Shown here one piece after another: positions 1 to 6,110 of a stretch of DNA of 7,118 nucleotides. Under the pieces are notes generated by a model. That model saw only the letters and a program-made list of their open reading frames with translations. It did not search any database and was not told where the DNA came from. Position numbers and translations under genes: made by a program. The stretch's first letter is position 1. Each line of letters begins with the position of its first letter. The stretch spans positions 1-7,118 of the forward strand of contig CAYJLC010000070.1 of the NCBI GenBank assembly GCA_964370735.1, in the 5' to 3' direction. Origin of the DNA: CAYJLC01 sp964370735. Its GTDB lineage: Bacteria > Bacillota > Clostridia > Oscillospirales > Butyricicoccaceae.

Positions 1-220
1 TATCTTTAAAAGATAGCTTTGCAAAAACATTAAAATAAAGAATATGCTTAAAAAAGGGGTTGTCGTAAATACGGATACCCATAAAGAAACATTCTGACCA
101 AGGGGTCAAATCAAACTGAATATTAATAAGAGGTTGCAATGATAAGCATATCATGTGCAACCTCTTAAATTTTTAGTATAATAACTTATTATGTTTTGTG
201 CTATTTAATTATGAACTAAC
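1..220. other. Gene-poor left edge
   Basis: No confident gene is visible here. On the plus strand one frame is open from the window edge to a TAA at 36-38 and reads SLKDSFAKTLK. It could be the last codons of a gene entering from the left, but twelve codons prove nothing. A second short plus-strand frame (44-97, 17 residues) has no ribosome site. A 5-bp inverted repeat, TGACC-AAGG-GGTCA, lies near 96-109 and a palindrome TATCTT-TAA-AAGATA fills 1-15. The only strong element is the hairpin listed separately at 128-174. Confidence 0.5.
128..174 (+). terminator. Strong hairpin with short T-tract, probable terminator
   Basis: AAGAGGTTGCA (128-138) pairs perfectly with TGCAACCTCTT (156-166). Inside it ATGATA (139-144) pairs with TATCAT (149-154) around an AGCA loop, so the stem is 17 bp with a single bulged G at 155. 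On the plus strand it is followed by AAATTTTT (167-174), which suits an intrinsic terminator for a gene entering from the left. On the minus strand the sequence after the stem is TTATTAATA, a poor T-tract, so termination of the leftward genes here is possible but weaker. The length and perfection of the stem would also fit the fold of a small repeat element. Confidence 0.6.
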
Positions 221-804
221 TTAGCTTACAACGACTTCGTCTGAACCATCATAGTATGAAATATGAGTATCCGTTTTAAATGTTTTTGTAAGCATATCAG
301 CGTCTTCTCTTGAATGTGCTTGAAATACAGCTTCAATATTTGATTGATTAGGTGAAAACACAGGATTGTAATACGTTTGTTCATAGAAATAATACTCTTT
401 GTTTTCGCCCAAATAAGTCATGCCATAAGGCATATCTAAAAATGGCTGCTCATTTGTTACATATCTTTTATCAAAAATATATATAGATAAACTTGGCAAA
501 TGTGTAGTATTATCATAAACCTTTGAAAGCATATTTATGAATTCATCATTAATTTAAATTCATAAATACTTATTAATTCATTATCCTAATTTATAAATGA
601 TATTTGTAAATCACTAATGGATTCTTTTGCTGAGAACGACTTAAAGTAATTTAGATCAGTCGATTTACTAACTCCTTGTATAGGCAATGTTATTTCGAAG
701 CATAAATTTTTTTCTTGAGAAACACCTATGTAATTATTATTCAAGTCGTTTTCTTTTAGCTCAATTACACTTTCTAAATATTTCTTTTCATCAGATACTA
801 ACTT
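221..804 (-). pseudogene. Decayed gene, 5' end missing, one stop and one frameshift
   Basis: Two minus-strand coding fragments appear to be one broken gene. The first (804-586) is open for 72 residues but has no start codon; it begins after a TAA at 807-805 and contains segments such as YLESVIELKEND and ISDLQISFIN before a TAG at 588-586. Reading on in the same frame after the TAG gives DNELISIYEFKL. At about position 551 a one-base frame change then joins it smoothly to NDEFINMLSKVYDNTTH, the frame that runs on to a TAA at 221-223 (about 103 residues from the ATG at 532). That ATG has no ribosome site and lies inside a hairpin, so it is probably an internal Met. The remnant (about 190 residues) is soluble and rich in Tyr, Phe and acidic residues. 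I do not recognise the family. The alternative is a genuine 103-residue gene at 221-532. Confidence 0.6.
532..568. repeat. 12-bp perfect inverted repeat, AT-rich
   Basis: TATTTATGAATT (532-543) and AATTCATAAATA (557-568) form perfect arms around a 13-nt loop. The repeat lies exactly where the decayed gene changes frame and covers the only ATG of the 3' fragment. It has no T-tract of terminator type. It may be a decay product or a weak RNA hairpin; no function can be assigned. Confidence 0.5.
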
Positions 805-825
805 TTAATAAAAAATGTTGAATAT

Positions 826-1215
826 TTATTTTAACCTAAATGCTCTACGAATTTTCTGTACCATTACAGGAAGCAAGAAAATTAAAAACAATTTGAAAAT
901 ATTCTCATTAACTAAACCAAATACAAATGTCAGAACCGCTAAAATCCAAAATAATATATCAATAAATTTATTTTCGAATACAACATAATGATAATTTCCT
1001 GTTGCAATACTTTTCTTGAGTATAAATATTTTTTTTATTATATGAAAAACTGAACCAAAATATATTATTCCTGTAGTAGTAATCATCAAATGCGACATTT
1101 TCCTAGAATCTCGCAATCCGAATGCTCCACCTACTACCATTAAAATCACTAATAAAACTAGAACAGTTGTATATATTTTCAAGACTAAATGAATATCAAC
1201 TTTCTTGTTCGACAT
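826..1215 (-). CDS. Small multi-pass membrane protein downstream of agr
   Basis: This 129-residue protein has about four hydrophobic segments, at roughly residues 10-32, 42-60, 84-102 and 105-119. It has a short Lys-rich N-terminus and a basic C-terminal tail (KIRRAFRLK), which suggests the tail stays in the cytoplasm. I do not recognise the family. The chosen start is the ATG at 1215, preceded by TGAGGCG nine bases upstream. A GTG at 1230 in the same frame overlaps that ribosome site and is therefore an unlikely start. The gene follows the secreted-protein gene by 46 bases with no terminator or clear promoter between them, so it probably belongs to the same agr-driven transcript. A role as partner, export helper or self-protection for the secreted protein is possible but is inferred from position only. 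Confidence 0.7.
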   Translation of the reverse strand: MSNKKVDIHLVLKIYTTVLVLLVILMVVGGAFGLRDSRKMSHLMITTTGIIYFGSVFHIIKKIFILKKSIATGNYHYVVFENKFIDILFWILAVLTFVFGLVNENIFKLFLIFLLPVMVQKIRRAFRLK

Positions 1216-1261
1216 ACTTAATCGCCTCACTTAAGTTTTATTTGAATTAATACACATGAGC

Positions 1262-1945
1262 TTAGTCTGGCCATTCATGATAAGTTGTGCTGACAATGCT
1301 ACTTCCACTTGCTTTTCCAGTTGCTTTAAAAGTGCAAGGTGCACTTATATTTATTAAATCCCATAAATACGAAATAGTTCCTTTCATTCTAACTTGTACA
1401 TATCCTTTGTTAGACGAAATATCATACCATGAATAGTTATGTTCCCAGGTCCCTAATGTAAATCCTGTGTCATATGAACTACCTATTAATGAAACAGAAT
1501 TTATTTTACTATTAGTTACAGATGCCGAAAAGTCTTGACAAATATATCCCCATCCAATAGCTGGAACAAGACTTTCAACTTTTGCAACATATACATCTCC
1601 GCTTGTACTTATTCCTCTCGTCATTATTTTATTATCAATTTCTGCATTGCTACTTTTTAAATCAGTTTTGACTATATCTAATTTTTCGTCCACTAAATTC
1701 TCGATATTATTCAAGTCATCTATTTTAGAAAAATCTAAGGTGCAACTTATTTCACCGAGTGAAATAGATAGGTTTTCTTCGTTTATAAATGCAGTTAATT
1801 CACTTTGAATATAGTTTTCTATTTCATTAATTGAGTCAAATCTATTTTTATCAGCTTCAGTATCTTGCGCAAATGATACTGTTCCCATTGTCATAACCAT
1901 AGCCAATGTCAATACTAACGATAATATTTTTTTTAATTTACTCAT
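1262..1945 (-). CDS. Secreted protein of unknown function, in the agrDB transcript
   Basis: This 227-residue protein has a clear Sec signal peptide: a Lys-containing N-terminus, a hydrophobic core at about residues 8-22, and a likely signal peptidase I site after VSFA (residue 26). No lipobox cysteine follows. Residues about 30-105 are acidic and probably helical. Residues about 112-227 are rich in Ser, Thr, Gly and aromatics with alternating hydrophobics, suggesting a beta-rich domain, and three cysteines (68, 136, 204) are present. No LPxTG anchor or catalytic motif is seen, and I do not recognise the family. The start has a strong AGGAGG eight bases upstream, and only 18 bases separate it from the agrB stop, so it is almost certainly co-transcribed with agrDB. 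That position makes it a candidate direct output of the quorum-sensing circuit. Confidence 0.85.
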   Translation of the reverse strand: MSKLKKILSLVLTLAMVMTMGTVSFAQDTEADKNRFDSINEIENYIQSELTAFINEENLSISLGEISCTLDFSKIDDLNNIENLVDEKLDIVKTDLKSSNAEIDNKIMTRGISTSGDVYVAKVESLVPAIGWGYICQDFSASVTNSKINSVSLIGSSYDTGFTLGTWEHNYSWYDISSNKGYVQVRMKGTISYLWDLINISAPCTFKATGKASGSSIVSTTYHEWPD

Positions 1946-1963
1946 AATAAATACCTCCTAAAT

Positions 1964-2539
1964 TTAATTCCTAATTTGTTTTACTCCGAGAAATACAAGC
2001 ATAGCTGACATTAAAAATCCTAAGGAAATTACGTAAGCATAGGTATATAAACCGAATGAAAATAATGCAGTTAAAGCCGAACATTCTAAACCGAGGTTTA
2101 AAAACATTTTTTCTCTGAAGTGTGACTTTTCTTCATCGTCAAGTGGCTTTTCTAGTGCTTCTACTGGCGCGAATTTAAGTAAAACTGGTATCGAGATAAA
2201 TAACAATATTAAACTTATTATCACTGTAAATTCATTAGGTGTGAACTTAATAAGCAGAAGCACAAAAATAATTATGCCACTCGAAAAGAAGTAACAATTT
2301 AATGCTTTTTTGCAATGATACCCACCTGCATAAGTACGAATTAATGAAAAACATATAAGAAAGACAATACTTTCAATAATTAGATTAAAAAAAGCCCCTA
2401 AAACTACGGTAGTTAAAACATTAATCAGTTGTTTTAAACTTGATTCTAAACCGTAAGTAATTATATCCCTGTCTTCACTTTTAACTATGTTTTTATCAAT
2501 TTGTACTTCTACAATTTTTCCGATTAACTTCGTAAACAT
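1964..2539 (-). CDS. agrB: AgrB, autoinducer peptide processing membrane protease
   Basis: AgrB is a polytopic membrane endopeptidase that cuts the C-terminal tail from AgrD and closes the thiolactone ring. The 191-residue length is typical of the family. The diagnostic motif R-T-Y-A-G-G-Y-H (residues 68-75), followed by Cys82, gives the catalytic His/Cys pair with the usual seven-residue spacing. The family motif FAPVEALEKPLDDEEK follows at about 123-138. Several hydrophobic segments surround these, for example about 38-64, 84-98, 104-122 and 147-186. The ATG shares bases with the agrD stop (TAATG) and has no good ribosome site of its own, so translation is probably coupled to agrD. Its substrate should be the adjacent AgrD. 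Confidence 0.95.
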   Translation of the reverse strand: MFTKLIGKIVEVQIDKNIVKSEDRDIITYGLESSLKQLINVLTTVVLGAFFNLIIESIVFLICFSLIRTYAGGYHCKKALNCYFFSSGIIIFVLLLIKFTPNEFTVIISLILLFISIPVLLKFAPVEALEKPLDDEEKSHFREKMFLNLGLECSALTALFSFGLYTYAYVISLGFLMSAMLVFLGVKQIRN

Positions 2540-2685
2540 TAGAATTTACGAAGTTTTTTAGCTGTTTCTGGCACTTTTGGTTGAAAAGTTAGCAAATCAC
2601 ACGTTGAATTTACACTTTTAGTTGCTGAATTCATTGCTATTTTGCTAAGTGCCTTTAACGCTAAGTTTGATACAGAATTTTTCAT
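2539..2685 (-). CDS. agrD: AgrD, cyclic thiolactone autoinducer precursor (48 aa)
   Basis: This short gene lies between agrC and agrB and encodes 48 residues. The start ATG at 2685 has a perfect AGGAGG site (2695-2700) nine bases upstream, and the TAA stop overlaps the agrB start. The N-terminal leader (about residues 1-24) is amphipathic, with Leu/Ala/Ile and spaced Lys. The core is N-S-T-C-D-L-L-T with Cys29 as the expected ring residue. The tail FQPKVPETAKKL (34-45) carries the Q-P-K-x-P-E signature recognised by AgrB in many Firmicutes. By comparison with C. perfringens and lactobacillus AgrD proteins the ring is most likely Cys29-Thr33, with AgrB cutting before Phe34. The S-T-C-D stretch also occurs in the S. 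aureus group I peptide (YSTCDFIM). The N-terminal cleavage point, and so the tail length, cannot be read from sequence. Identity is firm from motif, size and position. Confidence 0.95.
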   Translation of the reverse strand: MKNSVSNLALKALSKIAMNSATKSVNSTCDLLTFQPKVPETAKKLRKF

Positions 2686-2718
2686 CTTACACTTCCTCCT
2701 TCTTTATTTGTCATACAT

Positions 2719-2750
2719 ATACTACCACAAATTTCCACATCGTGCGACAA
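2719..2750 (-). promoter_or_regulatory. agrD promoter with 20-bp spacer
   Basis: On the minus strand a -35-like TTGTCG (2750-2745) is followed after 20 bases by an extended -10, TGG-TAGTAT (TAGTAT at 2724-2719). The transcript would start about 25 bases before the agrD ribosome site. A spacer this long is poor for unaided sigma-A transcription but is a known trait of AgrA-dependent promoters, such as staphylococcal P3. With the direct repeats immediately upstream, an activated promoter is the best reading. Confidence 0.6.
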
Positions 2751-2753
2751 AAT

Positions 2754-2786
2754 GGAATAAGTGAAGACTTTTTGGGAATGAACGAT
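2754..2786 (-). promoter_or_regulatory. Tandem LytTR (AgrA) binding repeats upstream of agrD
   Basis: Two direct repeats on the minus strand, ATCGTTCATTCC (2786-2775) and TTCACTTATTCC (2765-2754), agree at 8 of 12 positions and are spaced 21 bp start to start, two helical turns. The first begins ATCGTTCAT, a near match to the general LytTR-site consensus (W-M-M-G-T-T-N-R-K). Nine-base sites with a 12-bp gap are the usual AgrA arrangement. The second repeat ends three bases before the -35 box. The locus encodes its own LytTR regulator, AgrA, the obvious candidate to bind here. Confidence 0.6.
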
Positions 2787-2792
2787 AAAAAA

Positions 2793-4064
2793 TTAACTGC
2801 AAGGTATTATCACCGCTACCGAGAATATACTCTCAGTATGGCTGATTCTAAGTTCACCATTATAATTTTCAAGGACTTTTTCTACATTACTTAATCCAAA
2901 ACCGTGATTTATTTTTAATAATTTTGTAGTTTTATATTGATTTTTGACTTTTATGAGTTCACCACGATAAGTATTATCAATAAAAATTATAATATTCCCT
3001 TTGCTTTGACTAATGCTAAGGCTAAGAGTTTTTTCATCTGCATTTAACACAGCAGTAATTGCATTTTCAAGTAAATTCCCTAGAATTATCGTTAAATCAT
3101 AAGCCAAAATATTAATATTTGGTTCAATATTTATATCTAATTTTATGTAAGCATTGCTATCAGCAAGCTTTTTAAGTTTAAGATTAATAATACTATCAAA
3201 AATAAAATTACCAGAATCGGACAATTTATTATTATTTAATTCACTATTAAACTTATTGATATACTGTTCAAACTCTTCTTTTTTATCGTTTTGAAATAAT
3301 TCATTTAACAATGATAAATGGTCTTTCATATCGTGTTTTAGTGATTTTATATACATAGTAGCATCACTTGAAATATTTGCTTGATTTACAAAAGCTTCAT
3401 TTTGCTGTTTTAGGGTTTTCTGCTCTGCACTGGAAATGAGTGATTTATATATTTTTTCATCAATAAACATAAGGGTAAGGTTTACAACTATTAATACAAT
3501 GCTACTAATAACTAAATTAATCATATTGATGTAAGTAACTTGTAAAGAAAGCATAAATAAGTAAAGTGTACCACATAATATAACTAATATACCCAAATAA
3601 TATACTTTAGGTAGTTTAAAATCTTTTGATGGTATATTGCTATATTTATTTATTAAGTATGTAACAATTATGCTAGAAGTTCTAACGATAATCAAACCGA
3701 TACTTGAATTAAACTCACTAATTTGAAACATTTCAAAATCATAATATAATATTGAATATGACACAATAAGTTCAACCACAACTCCTATTGAATAAATAAA
3801 AGTAGTATAGAAAACCCTTTTCGTAAGTGTTTCTATGTAATTGAAAGATATTATAAAAGTAAGAATTACATTTATTATCATCACTGTAACTGGCGTACGA
3901 GTCACTAAAACTCTTAAAGCTGAAATTATAAAATATATAAAAAATGATATGACTTCAATCTTTGTATTTTTAGCTTCGCTTTTAAAAAAAGTTTTAATTA
4001 ATAAAAACTGTGCATAGATAAAAAGTGGTGCTGTTAATATATGTACGACGTTATAATCTAGCAT
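2793..4064 (-). CDS. agrC: AgrC, peptide-sensing histidine kinase
   Basis: AgrC is the membrane receptor for the AgrD-derived peptide and phosphorylates AgrA. The 423-residue protein has six or seven hydrophobic segments in its first 200 residues (about 7-27, 36-53, 59-75, 84-105, 120-138, 153-173, 177-200). A short linker leads to the kinase core: phosphoacceptor His244 in SLKHDMKDHL, an N box GNLLEN (329-334), and a G box HGFGLSNV (387-394). This is the GHKL/HPK10 type used by Agr, Com and Vir peptide receptors. All ATP-binding motifs are intact. The ATG at 4064 is chosen because AAGGAG lies seven bases upstream; an in-frame ATG at 4088 lacks such a site. It overlaps the end of agrA by 14 bases, showing tight coupling. 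Specificity for the adjacent peptide is inferred from linkage. Confidence 0.95.
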   Translation of the reverse strand: MLDYNVVHILTAPLFIYAQFLLIKTFFKSEAKNTKIEVISFFIYFIISALRVLVTRTPVTVMIINVILTFIISFNYIETLTKRVFYTTFIYSIGVVVELIVSYSILYYDFEMFQISEFNSSIGLIIVRTSSIIVTYLINKYSNIPSKDFKLPKVYYLGILVILCGTLYLFMLSLQVTYINMINLVISSIVLIVVNLTLMFIDEKIYKSLISSAEQKTLKQQNEAFVNQANISSDATMYIKSLKHDMKDHLSLLNELFQNDKKEEFEQYINKFNSELNNNKLSDSGNFIFDSIINLKLKKLADSNAYIKLDINIEPNINILAYDLTIILGNLLENAITAVLNADEKTLSLSISQSKGNIIIFIDNTYRGELIKVKNQYKTTKLLKINHGFGLSNVEKVLENYNGELRISHTESIFSVAVIIPCS

Positions 4065-4779
4065 CTCGTTTCTCCTTTTCAAGTTCAAGTTGCAATGAGC
4101 GAATATTTTTAAGATTTCTTTGGCTTATTGGAACTGTTTCGCCATTAATCATAGTAAGCGTATCTTTTTGGATTAAAGTAACATTTAAGAAATTTATTAT
4201 AAATGAGCGGTGAGGCGAAATAAAATACTTTGGTAAAATCTCGTTTATTTTATCTAAACTACCATAAAATTCTTCTCTATCTTGAGTAGTTACAATCTTA
4301 ACTTTTTTAAGTTTGCTTTCAAGATATAAAATGTCACCATACATAATTCTCTTTGTTTCATGATTAGTTTTATATTCAAAATGCGTATTATTTGAGCTAA
4401 TTATTTCATAAGCTAAATCTATACACATAAAAATATTCTTTTTATTAACTGGTTTTTTCAAAAAATTAAGTGGCTGTAAATTAAATAAATCCATTTCATA
4501 ACCATTTGCACCCGATACAAATACAATTTTGCTTATATGGTCACGAAGTTCTTGTCTTATAACTTTTCCTACATTAACTCCACTCATACTTCCAAGTTCG
4601 ATATCTAAAAAAATCAAATCAAATTGATACTCGGTTTTAATATGTTCTATTAAGCTTTCTCCACTCCAAAAAACTTCAGTTTCCATCTCACAGAAATTTG
4701 CCTTAGCATATTCTAAAATATAACTTTCGAGTTCTGAACATATAACATTATTGTCATCACATATTGCAACTCTTAACAT
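4051..4779 (-). CDS. agrA: AgrA, LytTR response regulator
   Basis: AgrA is the cytoplasmic response regulator of the quorum circuit. The 242-residue protein starts with a receiver domain: acidic pair Asp8-Asp9, phosphoacceptor Asp59 in DLIFLDIEL, the switch Ser89 in VSG, and Lys109-Pro110. A LytTR DNA-binding domain follows (about 133-236) with the typical ISPHRSFIINF segment at 187-197 and PISQRN at 217-222. It lies nine bases after the DUF6076 gene, and its ribosome site (AGGGGG) overlaps the stop of that gene, so the two are probably translated from one message. The direct repeats upstream of agrD are its likely target. The agrA-agrC-agrD-agrB order differs from the staphylococcal agrBDCA order. 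Confidence 0.95.
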   Translation of the reverse strand: MLRVAICDDNNVICSELESYILEYAKANFCEMETEVFWSGESLIEHIKTEYQFDLIFLDIELGSMSGVNVGKVIRQELRDHISKIVFVSGANGYEMDLFNLQPLNFLKKPVNKKNIFMCIDLAYEIISSNNTHFEYKTNHETKRIMYGDILYLESKLKKVKIVTTQDREEFYGSLDKINEILPKYFISPHRSFIINFLNVTLIQKDTLTMINGETVPISQRNLKNIRSLQLELEKEKRDARL

Positions 4780-4788
4780 ATATACCCC

Positions 4789-5799
4789 CTAAACCTTAAT
4801 CTCTCTCAAATAATCCTCAAACGAAATTTCATCAGCGAGTGCCTTATCTCGCATTTTTTTCGCAAAAGCTTTCCAGTTATCCAGTTCTTCTTTTGTCATT
4901 CGCTTTTTAACGAACCTCGCATGGTGCGTTTTGTAGGCTTTTTGATATTCTTTTAAAATTGGGTCGCTATTTAATTTTTCAGCGAAACTTGTTCTTGAGC
5001 CTATTTCGCGACAAGTTTTTATCGTTTCATTCGGAGCAATATTTGTGCAAAACTCTGAGTAAAATCCGAAACTCGGAACATAAAATCTGCCACAATGCTT
5101 ACATTTTTTCGGCATAACTTCGTTTTTCACGCACGTCATAAAGTCAAAATACAATAAACTTTCAATCTCGTCATGGATGAAAACTTCTCTTAAAAATCCG
5201 TTTGTAAAAACCACAGGCGTTGATTTTAGTTCCACATTTCTAGGTGGAAGTTTATCAAAATTATAAATGTCGCTCGCAGGGTGGTCGTCAAAATATTTCG
5301 TAAAAGTTTGTGCAATTTCCTTTGATTTCGGATAAAAACTAAAGTTGTGATAGTAATTTTCAAGATAATTTCTGTAAAAACCGTCAATTTTTTTCAAACT
5401 TGTAATAAGTTTAAAATATTTGTGAATAGCACTATTCATAACATTTTCAAATTCAGAAATTGCAATATCTTTCTGTTCTAGATTATCATTTTCATACATT
5501 TCGATATGAGCTTCTATCAAATCTTTAAAAATTTTTGACTCAAAGTGAAGTTCCTTTTTAATTTTTTGATAAGGCTCAATTTTTGAAATTATTTTTTCTG
5601 TCAAAACCATAAATTTATACAGTTTTTCGACATCAGCGTCCCAAATTGGGGCGTCTTTTTTTATGTGCAAAATTGTTGATGCTTTTAAAATTTCACTGAA
5701 ATCGGAATTTAAAAATTCACAAAGAATTTCACCAAATTTGTAATCATAACCATTATTAATAACAATATTTTCGCTGACAAATGTATTTATTCTAAACAT
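4789..5799 (-). CDS. DUF6076 family protein with zinc-ribbon motif
   Basis: This 336-residue cytoplasmic protein has no membrane segment. Residues 1-220 are mainly helical and variable in appearance. The C-terminal third holds a four-cysteine motif, C233-x2-C236 (KCKHCGRFYVP), C251 and C263 (KTCREIG), then a conserved-looking basic segment EYQKAYKTHHARF (284-296) and MTKEELDNWK (301-310). I recognise this as the C-terminal signature of DUF6076, a family of unknown function frequent in Firmicutes and often on mobile elements; the cysteines resemble a zinc-binding ribbon. The start is the ATG at 5799 with AAGGAG seven bases upstream; an in-frame start 23 codons further out would lie upstream of the -10 box. 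It heads the operon that continues into agrA and agrC. Any link to signalling, such as modulation of agrAC expression, is inference. Confidence 0.75.
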   Translation of the reverse strand: MFRINTFVSENIVINNGYDYKFGEILCEFLNSDFSEILKASTILHIKKDAPIWDADVEKLYKFMVLTEKIISKIEPYQKIKKELHFESKIFKDLIEAHIEMYENDNLEQKDIAISEFENVMNSAIHKYFKLITSLKKIDGFYRNYLENYYHNFSFYPKSKEIAQTFTKYFDDHPASDIYNFDKLPPRNVELKSTPVVFTNGFLREVFIHDEIESLLYFDFMTCVKNEVMPKKCKHCGRFYVPSFGFYSEFCTNIAPNETIKTCREIGSRTSFAEKLNSDPILKEYQKAYKTHHARFVKKRMTKEELDNWKAFAKKMRDKALADEISFEDYLREIKV

Positions 5800-5839
5800 A
5801 TTCTCACTCCTTGTAGTCGATTGATTTTCTATTAACATA

Positions 5840-5868
5840 ATTATATAACATCTATTGACAAATGTCAA
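5840..5868 (-). promoter_or_regulatory. Consensus promoter for the DUF6076-agrA-agrC operon
   Basis: On the minus strand there is a perfect -35 TTGACA (5868-5863), a 17-bp spacer and a perfect -10 TATAAT (5845-5840). The start site would be near 5833, giving a leader of about 34 bases to the ATG at 5799. All twelve consensus bases are present, so it should be strong unless repressed. Its -35 box is one arm of the palindrome described next. Confidence 0.88.
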
Positions 5869-5881
5869 GAAATATGTTATA
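5844..5881. promoter_or_regulatory. Nested inverted repeats joining the two divergent promoters, possible operator
   Basis: TTGACA-AA-TGTCAA (5855-5868) is a perfect 6-bp inverted repeat made of the two divergent -35 boxes. Around it, TATAACAT (5844-5851) and ATGTTATA (5874-5881) form a second perfect 8-bp inverted repeat, set 3 and 5 bases out from the inner arms. The symmetry partly follows from having two similar promoters face each other, but the outer arms match beyond the -10 hexamers. A dimeric repressor site is possible; no regulator gene is identified. Confidence 0.55.
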
Positions 5882-5883
5882 CT
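5855..5883 (+). promoter_or_regulatory. Divergent promoter for the RepA-like ATPase gene
   Basis: On the plus strand a perfect -35 TTGACA (5855-5860), a 17-bp spacer and an extended -10 TG-T-TATACT (TATACT at 5878-5883) point toward the ATPase gene. The start site would be near 5890, leaving a leader of about 220 bases. The -35 box is the opposite arm of the same palindrome that holds the -35 of the leftward promoter, so the two polymerase sites overlap. Confidence 0.8.
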
Positions 5884-6110
5884 CCGAAATAGATAATTAA
5901 AAAATAAATAATTTAAACATCCATCAAATTAATGAACTTTGAAAATTAAATGATTCGGCTAAAGGTGATATGATTGCGAGGACCTCGAAAGAGCGAGCGA
6001 CGTAACGATGGAGAGAACCTCGGTTAGGAACTACTTTAGATGTACCGAACGCAAAAATTATAGAAAATTTAGGCTTATTTATTATGTAAAAAAAGAAAGG
6101 AATAAATATT
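5884..6110 (+). other. Long leader of the ATPase gene with a possible gene relic
   Basis: About 220 transcribed bases separate the plus-strand promoter from the ATPase start. From 5943 the reading frame of the ATPase gene carries coding-looking stretches, DSAKGDMIARTSKERAT (5952-6002) and then, after a TAA at 6003-6005, GTTLDVPNAKIIENLGLFIM up to a TAA at 6087-6089. No start codon with a ribosome site precedes them, so this may be the relic of a small gene. The part at 5975-6030 is richer in G+C than its surroundings and contains the near-repeats GAGGACCTCG (5979-5988) and GAGAACCTCG (6013-6022), so a folded leader RNA is an alternative. No riboswitch class is recognised. Confidence 0.4.

Noticed and set aside
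44..97. 17-codon plus-strand frame MLKKGVVVNTDTHKETF
   Set aside because: Too short, no ribosome site and no recognisable family.
2649..2894. 81-residue plus-strand reading frame over the agrC end and agrD promoter
   Set aside because: Antisense to agrC, agrD and their spacer, which have strong family and ribosome-site evidence; it has no ribosome site or domain of its own.
4065..4088. Eight-codon N-terminal extension of AgrC
   Set aside because: The start at 4088 lacks a ribosome site, while AAGGAG precedes the ATG at 4064.
4025..4213. 62-residue plus-strand reading frame
   Set aside because: Antisense to the agrA/agrC junction; shadow of those genes.
5800..5868. In-frame upstream extension of the DUF6076 protein
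   Set aside because: It would begin at the -35 box and run through the perfect -10; the ATG at 5799 has a proper ribosome site.
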